A stretch of 64,000 bases of DNA from Bacillota bacterium (GTDB lineage Bacteria; Bacillota; Clostridia; Acetivibrionales; DSM-1351): positions 434,001-498,000 of the forward strand of contig JAEYHZ010000004.1 of the NCBI GenBank assembly GCA_023409265.1, read 5' to 3'. Shown here piece after piece: positions 26,103 through 34,997 of the stretch. The position numbers and the translations under genes were made by a program. Under the pieces are notes generated by a model. The model made no database searches and had not been told where the DNA came from. It saw nothing but the letters and a program-made list of their open reading frames with translations. Position 1 is the first letter of the stretch, and each line of letters opens with the position of its first letter.

Positions 26103-27653
26103 ATGGCCAATCTTTTCAAATTCCAGATTGTGGAGCTGCCAAAGATCTATTTAGTGGGCAAAGAATCAAAGTACAATATAGAACTACATATAAAGGGAGA
26201 TAACCGCATTCCGGCCTTTTGGGATAAATGCCTCTCCGATGGAACTTTTCCGGTACTTGAAAAGAAATCTGAACATATTTGCGAACCTGCCTATGTGGGT
26301 ACCACTATCGATTGGGATATGGGGTACGGTACTTTTTCATATATTTGCGGAATGTTGTTTAAAGAAGCTGTGACAGTACCTGATGGATATGTTATGCGTG
26401 AATTAGGTGCAGAAAAGGTGGGTCTGTGTTGGATAAAGGGCAAAAATACTGAAGATGTCTGTTCAAATGCGCACAGACTGGCAGAACAGGCTATAAAAAG
26501 TAACGGATTTTACCCCAATCAGATGAAGTGGACTATGGAATTGTTTAATAACCCCCGTTATACGACACCTGATGAAAAAGGCGAAATTATTCTTGATTAT
26601 TATATTCCGCTGGCTCAATCCTTTGAGAGCCTTGGAAAGAGGATCATCCATCCATATTTGGCAGCCTACCCTGCTTTTAAGCCAGTTTCAGATTTCAATG
26701 TCAGTGAAAAAGCTCAATTGCAGATGTATGATTTTATTTATGAAAGCCTCACCACTATTATTACTGATTTATCGACTATAAATGTTGGTCATGAACCAGA
26801 TGATTGTTTTGAACACTGGCAGATGAATAATTCCAAACCTGAGCTGATGTATAAAATGCAAAAAATCAGAAAAAATTTCTTTAATCTTTTTGAATCTTTT
26901 ATTAAAATTGGTCTGGCAGGTGAAGCTTTACAAGACGGATTGTTTATTCATAAAAACGATTTGGGAATTACTCAGAAAACCATGGACAAGCTTTTACTTT
27001 TCGGGTTTATTTGTAAGGAAAACGAAGACGGATATTTTATAACTCACAACAAACACAAGGAAATGTTTCCGGCATGGAAGCTGCACTGCTCAGTATCAAA
27101 GAACAATAAAATCAAAACACAGGATATTATGACTTTTCTGCTTGGCTGCCATGGCGACAAGAAATTTACTGCAGCCGAAATGTTTGGCAAAGTCGGCAAC
27201 GCAGCACTCATAACCGAACTTGAACAGTTCTTTTCAACAAAAGGGTACACTTGCAAAAACGACGAATTGAGAGTTACTTACGAAAAAGAATACCCGGATA
27301 AGCAAAAGGCGCATTTGAATATTTTTTATGATTGGAGAAAGGTAAATCCCATGACCTTTGAATTCAAAGCCCCTCATTTCAGCGAGTTGTTAAAAAACTA
27401 TAACCAAATGGACGATGAATTGAAAGCCCTGGTCTTCAATAGAACAAAAATATGCGATGGCTGCGGTTATTGCACCCAAACCGATAAAACAGGAAAGCGC
27501 CCACGGCTAACTATGTCCCTTGAGTTAAATGGCGAGACCCTGCCAAAATGTCCTTTTTTTCCTTCTTTGGTTTGGGGTGGCATCAATGAAAAGATGATAA
27601 GGCTTGTTAAAAAACTATTTAATTTTGCAGAGAATGTACTATATTGTAAATAA
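26103..27653 (+). CDS. GyrI-like effector-domain protein with C-terminal Cys cluster
   Basis: 516 aa. The N-terminal ~170 residues look like a GyrI/SOUL-type effector-binding fold (AYVGTTIDWDMGYGTFSYIC…DYYIPL). A middle all-helical segment (~175-290) follows, then a winged-helix-like region (~275-320, LGITQKTMDKLLLFGFICK) and a second small alpha/beta domain. The C-terminus carries CDGCGYC near residue 452 and a further Cys at ~485 (LPKCPFF), a possible metal or Fe-S site. I do not recognise the full architecture. GyrI-like domains bind small hydrophobic ligands, so a ligand-sensing role is plausible but unproven. An AGGGG site precedes the ATG. Confidence 0.55.
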   Translation: MANLFKFQIVELPKIYLVGKESKYNIELHIKGDNRIPAFWDKCLSDGTFPVLEKKSEHICEPAYVGTTIDWDMGYGTFSYICGMLFKEAVTVPDGYVMRELGAEKVGLCWIKGKNTEDVCSNAHRLAEQAIKSNGFYPNQMKWTMELFNNPRYTTPDEKGEIILDYYIPLAQSFESLGKRIIHPYLAAYPAFKPVSDFNVSEKAQLQMYDFIYESLTTIITDLSTINVGHEPDDCFEHWQMNNSKPELMYKMQKIRKNFFNLFESFIKIGLAGEALQDGLFIHKNDLGITQKTMDKLLLFGFICKENEDGYFITHNKHKEMFPAWKLHCSVSKNNKIKTQDIMTFLLGCHGDKKFTAAEMFGKVGNAALITELEQFFSTKGYTCKNDELRVTYEKEYPDKQKAHLNIFYDWRKVNPMTFEFKAPHFSELLKNYNQMDDELKALVFNRTKICDGCGYCTQTDKTGKRPRLTMSLELNGETLPKCPFFPSLVWGGINEKMIRLVKKLFNFAENVLYCK

Positions 27654-27682
27654 TCATACGCAAATCCACGTTTTAATGTTTT

Positions 27683-28495
27683 TTAACTTTTATTTTTTGC
27701 TTCATACCATTGAGTGACTTTATTCCACTTTTTATAATATATTTTAAGAAAACTTTTACTGATGCCGTATTTGTCATATCCGCCGGTTCCCCTTTGGTAT
27801 ATGGATAATGCTGCATCCCGCTTTTTCTTGCCTTCAAGATTCTTAACCCGCTTGTCGGCAAGTATCCAGCTGTACATGGCCGTACCCCAGTTTATATTTA
27901 TTGCACCGTCAAGAGGTTTGTTCTTTGTTTTCAGGGTTTTGGCAAGATTGGCACAATTGCCGCTGCTGATCTGGAAATAACCGTAATACTTACCGCACAC
28001 GGCCTTCTCATCAAAATTGCTTTCTGTATAGATAAGTGCCAGTAGGTCAATATAATTCAATTCTCTTTTTTGGCAATACTCCCAGAGCAGTTTTTGGTGC
28101 TCCTTTTTCATGGGATTCTGCTCTCTGTACCATAGGTTTTCTTCGTCTTTTGTACTGTCCTTATCTTTTACTTCTATTGCGGGAGCTGTTGTAGTACTTA
28201 TTTCCGGTTCATCGGTTGTATTCTCTTTTTCTGCCCCTACTGAGGTATCAGCGACAGCCTTCACAGGGTTTACAGCTATGGCTGATTCGGTTTTTTTATA
28301 ATATGAGGTATACGCCTCCAAAGCCACTATGACATCATCAACCTCATAAGATTTCTGTGACTGCGTAGTTACATTATACCTAACTGTCTGATTACCTGTT
28401 GTATTTGACCTGGCAAAAGTTTGGACAGGCGCGAAACAACCTGTCAGGAAACAAAAAGCAATAATAACGGATAATATCCTTTTAATCTGCTTCAA
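27683..28495 (-). CDS. Lipoprotein with lytic-transglycosylase (SLT) domain
   Basis: 270 aa. It appears to use a TTG start (GGGGGAT upstream), and no ATG precedes the signal peptide. The signal ends in the lipobox LTGC (Cys ~20), so it should be lipid-anchored outside the membrane. A Thr/Glu-rich linker spans ~35-120. The C-terminal ~130 residues are an SLT-type domain with the catalytic Glu in ALIYTESNFDEKAV, then GYFQIS and an INWGTAMYSW helix. Predicted to cleave peptidoglycan glycan strands. It ends convergently with the GyrI-like gene, 29 bp apart. Confidence 0.85.
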   Translation of the reverse strand: MKQIKRILSVIIAFCFLTGCFAPVQTFARSNTTGNQTVRYNVTTQSQKSYEVDDVIVALEAYTSYYKKTESAIAVNPVKAVADTSVGAEKENTTDEPEISTTTAPAIEVKDKDSTKDEENLWYREQNPMKKEHQKLLWEYCQKRELNYIDLLALIYTESNFDEKAVCGKYYGYFQISSGNCANLAKTLKTKNKPLDGAININWGTAMYSWILADKRVKNLEGKKKRDAALSIYQRGTGGYDKYGISKSFLKIYYKKWNKVTQWYEAKNKS

Positions 28496-28776
28496 TTCTG
28501 CGATCCCCCATTCGGAATATTATGGATCAGTATAAATATTATATCAGTGCTACGGCTTTTTTGGAAGATATTATAGACTATACAACAATGGTACCTCCAA
28601 AAGTCCAATCCCTTCCTCATATTACCGGTATCTCTTTCAGTCTCGCCGGAGCAGTCAGAAAACCACAAGCTGCAGGAATAAGACAAAGTTTACAGCAGAC
28701 TGCCCCCTGAGAATCAGGCAATACATATCGAATGTTTTAATTTATAATTTTGTAGGTTTAACTTTATAATTTGTTG

Positions 28777-28805
28777 TTGACAAACAAGTGAAATGTTATT
28801 ATAAT
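28777..28805 (+). promoter_or_regulatory. Consensus promoter of tRNA-Leu
   Basis: TTGACA (28777-28782) and TATAAT (28800-28805) are separated by exactly 17 bp, a perfect sigma-A consensus, and end 13 bp before the tRNA. Confidence 0.95.
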
Positions 28806-28818
28806 AGGAAATGCTCGT

Positions 28819-28901
<83 letters not shown>

Positions 28902-28903
28902 AA

Positions 28904-28937
28904 GAAGAAGTGTTGTTTTAGCAGCACTTCTTTTTTT
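28904..28937 (+). terminator. Intrinsic terminator of tRNA-Leu
   Basis: AAGAAGTG, an 11-nt loop and GCACTTCTT followed by TTTTTG, starting 3 nt after the tRNA. It may also help end the opposing HD-GYP transcript. Confidence 0.9.
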
Positions 28938-28945
28938 GCTTTTAA

Positions 28946-30013
28946 TTACCTGACAAGTTCGGCATTATTAATAATGGTATAGTCCTTTCTCTCTGCAAGA
29001 TTTACCTCTTCATAAAAGGTTTTCTTGCTTCCATCAGAATTAAAAACAACTCTAACTACTGGTCTGGTTGGATAATACTTATTGAGGTTAATTACTACAC
29101 CTTTTTCTCCATTGTTAAGAATAACACCGGTTCCTACAGGATATGGCGGGATAAACTGTATAAAACAGTTCAGCACCTGGGAGTCAAGGGTTGGTGAAGC
29201 AATTACTGTGAGATACTCTATTGCAGTATTTACACTGATTTTTTTCCTGTATATCCTGTCGGATGTAAGGGAGTCAAAAATATCTGTGATGGCAACAATA
29301 CGCGAGTATATATGAATTTGATCATTATGCAAGCCGTTTGGATAACCCTTCCCATCAAACCTCTCGTGATGTTCAAGAGCCACTCTTGCTGAAGCTTCAC
29401 TTATAAGCGGGAGCTTTTTTAAAATTTTGTATCCGTGGAAGGAATGTTCTTTTATTACTTCGTATTCTACCGAAGATAATGCGGCCTTTTTTAGTAATAT
29501 CTCCTGTGGAATCATTATTTTGCCTATATCGTGTAAAAGGGCTCCAACACCCAATTCTTTCAGTTGGTCGAGACTAAGATTAAGTTTTATTCCTGTAATT
29601 ATTGATAAAATGCAAACATTAACACAATGGGAATAGGTATACATATCCCTTAACTTAATATCCATTAAGTTAACAAGAATATCATCCAGGGATAATATCT
29701 CGTCCAGAATCCCATTAACAATCGCAATGGCTTCCGCAGTGTTGAGGAACTCCATTGAAGTATAGTTATCCATTGATTCTTTGATAAAAGCTACTGCATC
29801 CCGTCTTGTTGATTCTTCAACAACATCCTGTATAACCAAGTCCTTCGATATCTCATCTTCAATGTAAACTTCTGTGACTCCCAAATCTTTTAGGCGCTCT
29901 ATATAAGATTTCGTTAAGAGAGCGCCTGATTCCAGGAGAGTTAAATTCCCATTGAATATTGCCTTACCAAGTATCATACCCGGTTCACAGTTTGAAATTT
30001 CTATTCTTCTCAT
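28946..30013 (-). CDS. HD-GYP domain protein (probable c-di-GMP phosphodiesterase)
   Basis: 355 aa, soluble. Residues 1-~65 are a small N-terminal domain (EPGMILGKAIF…). The HD-GYP domain spans ~95-300, with the HD pair at 161-162 in LLHDIGKIMIP and HHERFDGKGYP at 215-225. The GYP signature is intact, so hydrolysis of cyclic di-GMP is expected. The last ~55 residues (NNGEKGVVINLNKYYP) form a small extra domain common in clostridial members. There is no receiver or membrane sensor, so input comes from the N-terminal domain or a partner. Confidence 0.9.
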   Translation of the reverse strand: MRRIEISNCEPGMILGKAIFNGNLTLLESGALLTKSYIERLKDLGVTEVYIEDEISKDLVIQDVVEESTRRDAVAFIKESMDNYTSMEFLNTAEAIAIVNGILDEILSLDDILVNLMDIKLRDMYTYSHCVNVCILSIITGIKLNLSLDQLKELGVGALLHDIGKIMIPQEILLKKAALSSVEYEVIKEHSFHGYKILKKLPLISEASARVALEHHERFDGKGYPNGLHNDQIHIYSRIVAITDIFDSLTSDRIYRKKISVNTAIEYLTVIASPTLDSQVLNCFIQFIPPYPVGTGVILNNGEKGVVINLNKYYPTRPVVRVVFNSDGSKKTFYEEVNLAERKDYTIINNAELVR

Positions 30014-30252
30014 TTCTTCCTCTTAAACTAGTTATGACTTAAGTTACACAGTAAAACTCAATAAAATTTTTAAAGCAAATAATAGAAAATTTATGCAGTT
30101 TAATAACATAATTATACTGATTGTTCCAAAAAGTAGCAACAATTTTTTATTACAAGGGTGCTATAAGGTTGGAAATTTTACAAAAGCCTTTTTTTTATAT
30201 ATACTTATTTTGTCACTGAAATCGGTCCACTTAAATAGGAGTAACTGCCCAT

Positions 30253-31080
30253 ATGATTTACACAATAATACTCATTGCAATAATCCTCACTCTAATATAT
30301 ATGAGATTTGAAACAACCTTTCTAGCCAGAAGTGTGCTGAATTTCAGTACAAACACCAAAGGTTTAAGAATTGTACATTTATCTGATATTCATATAAATA
30401 AGTTTTATGTATCTGAGCAAAAGTTATTAACTTATCTAAGACAGGCTGATCCGGATATAATAATTATGAGCGGGGATTATATTGAAACAGTCAAAGATAT
30501 TCCCAAGTTTATTAACTTTCTTGAAGCAATATCAAACAATTTTCCGGTATACCTGACCCTTGGCAACCATGACCATAAGGCATTACACTATGACAAAAAA
30601 ACCATTGCAGACTTTGTTAAAGCAGTAGAAGCCACCGGAGCAACTGTTTTGATAAACTCAAGTATAAGAATTGCCAAGGAGGATATAACTTATAATTTAA
30701 TAGGCATTGACGACTTAAAGCATGGAAATCCTGATAATAAAAAAGCATTTAAAGAAATAAAACCCTCTTTTGATAGTGGGATAATAAATATAATTTTTTC
30801 CCATAATCCAGATATAATTTTTGCTCTCCCAAGGGATAAAGTTGATTACTTCTTTTGCGGACATTTTCACGGTGGTCAGATATGGATGCCCTTTAACCTT
30901 GAATTCCGGCTTATGAGAAAGGAAAAACTGAGTAAAATGGGATATTACAGGGGCCTCCACAAGGTTAACGGCATAAACATATATATTAATAGAGGGATGG
31001 GAAACGTTATTTTTCCATTCAGGTTCTTTTCCACTCCTGAAATGGCAATTATTCAGCTTCCTGCAAGCACGAAAGAGTAA
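30253..31080 (+). CDS. Membrane-anchored metallophosphoesterase (YkuE/YaeI-like)
   Basis: 275 aa. An N-terminal hydrophobic helix (residues 3-18) anchors a calcineurin-like phosphoesterase. Metal ligands are Asp45 and His47 (HLSDIH), Asp75 (SGDY), Asn105-His106 (GNHDH), the His of FSHNPD and GHFHGG. Members act on lipid-linked or nucleotide substrates; Bacillus YkuE is a secreted homologue. A GGAG site lies ~11 nt before the ATG. Transcribed toward phosphoglucomutase, with a shared terminator between. Confidence 0.9.
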   Translation: MIYTIILIAIILTLIYMRFETTFLARSVLNFSTNTKGLRIVHLSDIHINKFYVSEQKLLTYLRQADPDIIIMSGDYIETVKDIPKFINFLEAISNNFPVYLTLGNHDHKALHYDKKTIADFVKAVEATGATVLINSSIRIAKEDITYNLIGIDDLKHGNPDNKKAFKEIKPSFDSGIINIIFSHNPDIIFALPRDKVDYFFCGHFHGGQIWMPFNLEFRLMRKEKLSKMGYYRGLHKVNGINIYINRGMGNVIFPFRFFSTPEMAIIQLPASTKE

Positions 31081-31081
31081 C

Positions 31082-31131
31082 AAAAACCCTTTGCAGTTGT
31101 CAAATCGCTCCGACTTTGCAAAGGGTTTTAT
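31082..31131. terminator. Bidirectional terminator
   Basis: AAAAACCCTTTGCA at 31082-31095 pairs with TGCAAAGGGTTTTA at 31117-31130. Strong stem with A/T flanks between the convergent phosphoesterase and phosphoglucomutase genes. Confidence 0.9.
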
Positions 31132-31191
31132 ATGCTAAAAAGTTTTGTAAACAATCTGGTGCTTTTGTATAATATTATAATGTGTAAGTTA

Positions 31192-32922
31192 TTATAATAA
31201 TGGCTTTATAACCTCAAGGACACTGTTCTTTAAGTTCTCCAGTCTTTCCTGCGACAATTCAAGAGTCCTGTCTGATACTCCATAATATATCTTGATTTTA
31301 GGTTCAGTACCTGAAGGCCGTACACAGAACCATGAACCATCTTCCATTTCAAAGTATAGTACATCGGACTCAGGTAAAGTTATTTTTTCAGAAGTTCCTT
31401 CAGCAATGATGTATTTTTGGGAATTCTGATAATCTCTGATGGCCTTTACCTTCAAGCTGCCAAAGTTAGTGTATTTTGCTTCACGCATGGTTGACATGGC
31501 AGACTTGATCTTCATTAAACCGTCTTTACCCTCTAAAGTAAAGGAATTTATTCCTTCTATAAAGTAACCATACTTTTCAAACAGCTTGATTAGAGCATCA
31601 TAAAGGGACATTCCCTTAACCTTGTAGTATGCCGCCATTTCAGCAATCAGCATGGAAGCAACAACAGCATCCTTATCGCGTACATCTGTACCGGCCAGAT
31701 AACCGTAGCTTTCCTCAAATCCGAACAGATATTTCTGGTCACCCTGTTCATCTCTTAACATGATCTGTTCACCAATGAATTTAAAGCCAGTGAGTACTTC
31801 AACAAGTTCAATATTATAGTAATTGGCAATAACTCTGGAAAGCTCTGTTGTAACAATTGTTTTTACTACAAAACCGTTCTTTGGAAGCTTTCCGGCTTCA
31901 TTCATTGCTGTCAGTATATATTCCAAAAGGAGACAGCCGGTCTGATTTCCTGTCAATACCGCATATTCTCCATTGTCTTTTCGCACAACTACCCCGACTC
32001 TGTCACTGTCGGGGTCAGTCCCGATTATAAGATCAACGTTATTTTCGGAGGCCAGCTTGATAGCCAATTCGAAAGCTGATCTTTCTTCGGGGTTAGGAGA
32101 TTTAACTGTGGAAAATTCTGAATCGGGAAGCTCCTGCTCTTTCACTACAAGAACATTTTTAAAACCATTCTCAGCGAGAATTCTTCTTACCGGCTTGTTT
32201 CCGGCTCCATGAAGAGGTGTGTAAACTATTTTGAAGGAATCGGCAACCTGTGCCACTGCATCCCTGTTAACCTGTAATGTCTTAAGCATCGCAATATAGG
32301 CATCATCTACCTTGCTTCCAATTATCTCAAGAAGCCCCTTTTCAATGGCGTCTTCCCTGGACATTGTGTTGACTTTTGTAATATCAGTTATTTTGTTTAT
32401 CTCGGCAATAACAGCATTGGAACCGTCGAGAGAAAGCTGTCCTCCATCCTCTCCATACACCTTGTAACCATTATATTGTTTCGGATTGTGACTGGCTGTA
32501 ACAACAACTCCGGCAGCAGCTTTAAGATATCTGACCGCAAAGGATAATTGTGGAGTAGGACGTAATTCGTCGAACAGGTATGCTTTAATTCCGTTAGCAC
32601 AGAAAACTTTAGCAGCCTCAAGTGAAAATTCAGGTGACATAAATCTTGAGTCATAAGCTATGACTATTCCCTTGTCCTGTTTGCCAAGGTTCTTGATATA
32701 GTTTGCCAGCCCCTGTGAAGCAACCCTTACGGTATAGATGTTTATCCGGTTGGTGCCGGCACCGATAATGCCTCTTAGACCTCCGGTTCCAAATTCAAGA
32801 CTTTTATAAAATCTGTCCTCAACTTCTTTTTCATTCTCTTTTATTGAAATTAGTTCGTTTTTTGTATTCTGATCAAAATAATCATTTTCCAACCAAAAAT
32901 TAAGCTTTGCCATACTATCCAT
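31192..32922 (-). CDS. Phosphoglucomutase / phosphomannomutase family
   Basis: 576 aa, the length of Firmicute alpha-phosphoglucomutases (PgcA type). The phosphoserine is Ser144 in VTASHNPKQYNGYK. The metal loop is GTDPDSDRVG and the sugar-binding loop is FGFEESYGYL; the phosphate-binding RPSGTEPKIK lies near the C-terminus. It interconverts glucose 1- and 6-phosphate for glycogen and cell-envelope polymers. GGAGG lies 13 nt before the ATG. A promoter is predicted at 33004-33032. Confidence 0.95.
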   Translation of the reverse strand: MDSMAKLNFWLENDYFDQNTKNELISIKENEKEVEDRFYKSLEFGTGGLRGIIGAGTNRINIYTVRVASQGLANYIKNLGKQDKGIVIAYDSRFMSPEFSLEAAKVFCANGIKAYLFDELRPTPQLSFAVRYLKAAAGVVVTASHNPKQYNGYKVYGEDGGQLSLDGSNAVIAEINKITDITKVNTMSREDAIEKGLLEIIGSKVDDAYIAMLKTLQVNRDAVAQVADSFKIVYTPLHGAGNKPVRRILAENGFKNVLVVKEQELPDSEFSTVKSPNPEERSAFELAIKLASENNVDLIIGTDPDSDRVGVVVRKDNGEYAVLTGNQTGCLLLEYILTAMNEAGKLPKNGFVVKTIVTTELSRVIANYYNIELVEVLTGFKFIGEQIMLRDEQGDQKYLFGFEESYGYLAGTDVRDKDAVVASMLIAEMAAYYKVKGMSLYDALIKLFEKYGYFIEGINSFTLEGKDGLMKIKSAMSTMREAKYTNFGSLKVKAIRDYQNSQKYIIAEGTSEKITLPESDVLYFEMEDGSWFCVRPSGTEPKIKIYYGVSDRTLELSQERLENLKNSVLEVIKPLL

Positions 32923-33003
32923 AATTACTGCGTAACCTCCTAGAAAAATTCATTTAAATCAACCATCCATCAACTTCATGCAGATATGGTTCAGTTTGGT
33001 AAT

Positions 33004-33032
33004 AGTATAGCATAGTCCGGTGTGAGCTGCAA
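33004..33032 (-). promoter_or_regulatory. Promoter of the phosphoglucomutase gene
   Basis: On the minus strand, TTGCAG (33027-33032) and TATACT (33004-33009) are 17 bp apart, about 80 bp upstream of the gene. The 33017-33130 region beyond it holds several imperfect hairpins (for example 33065-33076 with 33109-33118) of unknown meaning, and no credible reading frame. Confidence 0.6.
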
Positions 33033-33192
33033 GGCAGCGAAACACGGCTCTATTATCTTCCTCTGCCGTTATTACCGGAAAAAGCTTGCCGAACTCGCAA
33101 GGTTTTGAGGATAATAACAATGCCCGGCATGAGCCGCAATAAATTTGGTAATTAGTAATATGTTATTTTTCAGGCGGTGAAATGCGGCACTA

Positions 33193-33843
33193 TTATATTG
33201 AAGAGCTCTCGCTACGCTTTAACAAATTATAGAAGTGGCTAAAGGTATTTGAGACCTCTCGTACAAAGCCAAGTTTAATGTAGAAGTCTCTACATTCAGT
33301 ATTGGCATTCCTTACAGGCTTGTAATTTTTCAGACGACCACAGTAAACCGTGTATTTATCAAGAAAATTCTGCATTTCATCAGGTACAATATTCCTTGAT
33401 AAATAGCTTTGAGAAATGATTTTCCCTTTTGAAAGGGATTGAGCTACAAAATCCGAGCAGGTATAGGCCTTATAGGTATTAAATCTATACCCGAGGAAAA
33501 TTCCTACTGCCGCCAGGGTATTATATATGTTCTCTTCCCGGTCATCTCTTATACCGTAAATGAACATTTTTATTTCATTAAATTGGCTGTCACTGACAGG
33601 AATTCTATATACTTTTATATAAACATCATGATTTTCCTTGCCCAGAGACAATCTTTGAGGAAATTCCTTGACAAAGCCTCCCACAAGTGGATTAGAAGCA
33701 CGATACCGCGCAAAGGAATACATTTCTTCCCAACCTTCTGTCAGACTTATTGACGAATGGTTAAAGCAGCTTCTGGTGAATACTCTTATAATCTTACCCA
33801 TCATTGTAGGAGTAGCGGATAATATAACATATATATTTTTCAC
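33193..33843 (-). CDS. Permuted NlpC/P60 (YiiX-like) papain-fold protein
   Basis: 216 aa, with a GTG start and GGAGG just upstream. The order His first (FNHSSISL, ~28) and Cys later (YTCSDFVAQSL, ~132) is that of circularly permuted NlpC/P60 papain-like enzymes such as YiiX/YebB. There is no signal peptide. Members include amidases and lipid-acting thiol enzymes; the substrate here is unknown. The gene stands alone upstream of phosphoglucomutase, 270 bp apart. Confidence 0.7.
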   Translation of the reverse strand: MKNIYVILSATPTMMGKIIRVFTRSCFNHSSISLTEGWEEMYSFARYRASNPLVGGFVKEFPQRLSLGKENHDVYIKVYRIPVSDSQFNEIKMFIYGIRDDREENIYNTLAAVGIFLGYRFNTYKAYTCSDFVAQSLSKGKIISQSYLSRNIVPDEMQNFLDKYTVYCGRLKNYKPVRNANTECRDFYIKLGFVREVSNTFSHFYNLLKRSESSSI

Positions 33844-33954
33844 AATATTCCTCCATTTTAAATGGTTCTATAATAAGGGCTTTAAATACCCGTTGTATTA
33901 CATAATAATATACGCCTTATGATACTCAAATGTATGATGTTCATTAATGATGCC

Positions 33955-34650
33955 TTAGAACAATCCCAGATTATACATTATTGTTGCAATAATGACAGTA
34001 ACCAGCCCCGCAAGACCTATTGCAAGACCACTCATTGCACCCTCGGTTTCACCCATCTCCACTGCTTTTGTTGTCCCGAGCGCGTGAGCTGATGTTCCGA
34101 TTGCAATACCTTTTGCTGTTTTATCAGAAATTCTGAATACCTTTAATATTGTCTGTGCGAAAACAGCTCCTACAATCCCTGTTATGATAATAGCAGCAAC
34201 AGTAACTGAAGGAATTCCTTTCAGCTGTGTTGCAAGTTCTATACCCAAAGGTGTAGTTATGGATTTAGGTATAAGTGACGCCAGTAATTCCTTCGGCAGG
34301 TTAAAGGCCTTACCCAGCAGCCAGATGCTGATAATGGCAGTTAAACTGCCCACAAGTACACCACCAATTATTGCAATATAATCCTTCTTCAGCGAGTTAA
34401 TGTTCTTATAAAGAGGTACAGCAAGGATTACAGTAGCAGGAGTTAAAAACATGGAGATAAAGTCCCCACCTTTTTTATAATCTTCCAGTGGAATTTTTAA
34501 AAGGATCAGAAGCCCAATAACCATGAGGATAGCCAGCATCAGAGGATTAAATAGAGCAATCTTTGATTTTTTATTAATAAAAATTCCAATCTCATATGCC
34601 AGTATTGATATTAATAAAGCGAAAATAGGTGTAGCCATAATTTCCTTCAT
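33955..34650 (-). CDS. lrgB: LrgB-family membrane protein
   Basis: 231 aa from the ATG at 34650, which has GGGGAGG 8 nt upstream and overlaps the lrgA stop as ATGA; a longer frame to 34725 is not supported. There are seven or so hydrophobic segments and the family motif SLIPKSITTPLGIEL, with GTSAHALGTTKA near the C-terminus. LrgAB/CidAB systems modulate murein hydrolase activity, cell lysis and, in some species, pyruvate or metabolite transport. Third gene of uvrB-lrgA-lrgB. Confidence 0.93.
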   Translation of the reverse strand: MKEIMATPIFALLISILAYEIGIFINKKSKIALFNPLMLAILMVIGLLILLKIPLEDYKKGGDFISMFLTPATVILAVPLYKNINSLKKDYIAIIGGVLVGSLTAIISIWLLGKAFNLPKELLASLIPKSITTPLGIELATQLKGIPSVTVAAIIITGIVGAVFAQTILKVFRISDKTAKGIAIGTSAHALGTTKAVEMGETEGAMSGLAIGLAGLVTVIIATIMYNLGLF

Positions 34651-34997
34651 CTTGCTTTCCTCCCCTTTATCAACTGAACCGTTAAGCCGGTAACAACCAT
34701 AACCAAAACAGTTGTAACAAGGCATATCACCAGGATAGGAATCAGGTTCCTGCTTAGAATACCAAAGTACGCCAGCAGGCCCACTCCTGAAGGTATAAAA
34801 AAGAAAGCCAGATGATCCAGTAAAAATTTGCTGATTTCATCAATCATCTCAAGTTTTATAACTCCGGTTATCAGTAAAATAAAAAGCAATACCATACCTA
34901 TGATACTGCCTGGGAGCGGAACATGTACTACTTTATTCAGAACTTCCCCAATAAAGCAAATAATCAGTATAATTAAGAACTGCCTTAGTAATTTCAT
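34647..34997 (-). CDS. lrgA: LrgA/CidA holin-like protein
   Basis: 116 aa with four predicted membrane helices and the family stretch VPLPGSIIGMVLLFILL, then FFFIPSGVGLL. Partner of the LrgB protein encoded next. The start overlaps the uvrB stop as ATGA and its own stop overlaps lrgB the same way, so all three genes should be translated together from one message. Confidence 0.93.
   Translation of the reverse strand: MKLLRQFLIILIICFIGEVLNKVVHVPLPGSIIGMVLLFILLITGVIKLEMIDEISKFLLDHLAFFFIPSGVGLLAYFGILSRNLIPILVICLVTTVLVMVVTGLTVQLIKGRKAR

Noticed and set aside
28524..28710. Small reading frames between the SLT lipoprotein and tRNA-Leu
   Set aside because: No ribosome-binding site and no recognisable product; treated as non-coding upstream DNA.
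33017..33190. Separate structured RNA upstream of phosphoglucomutase
   Set aside because: The hairpins are imperfect and partly overlap the predicted promoter; there is no second copy in the window to support structure.
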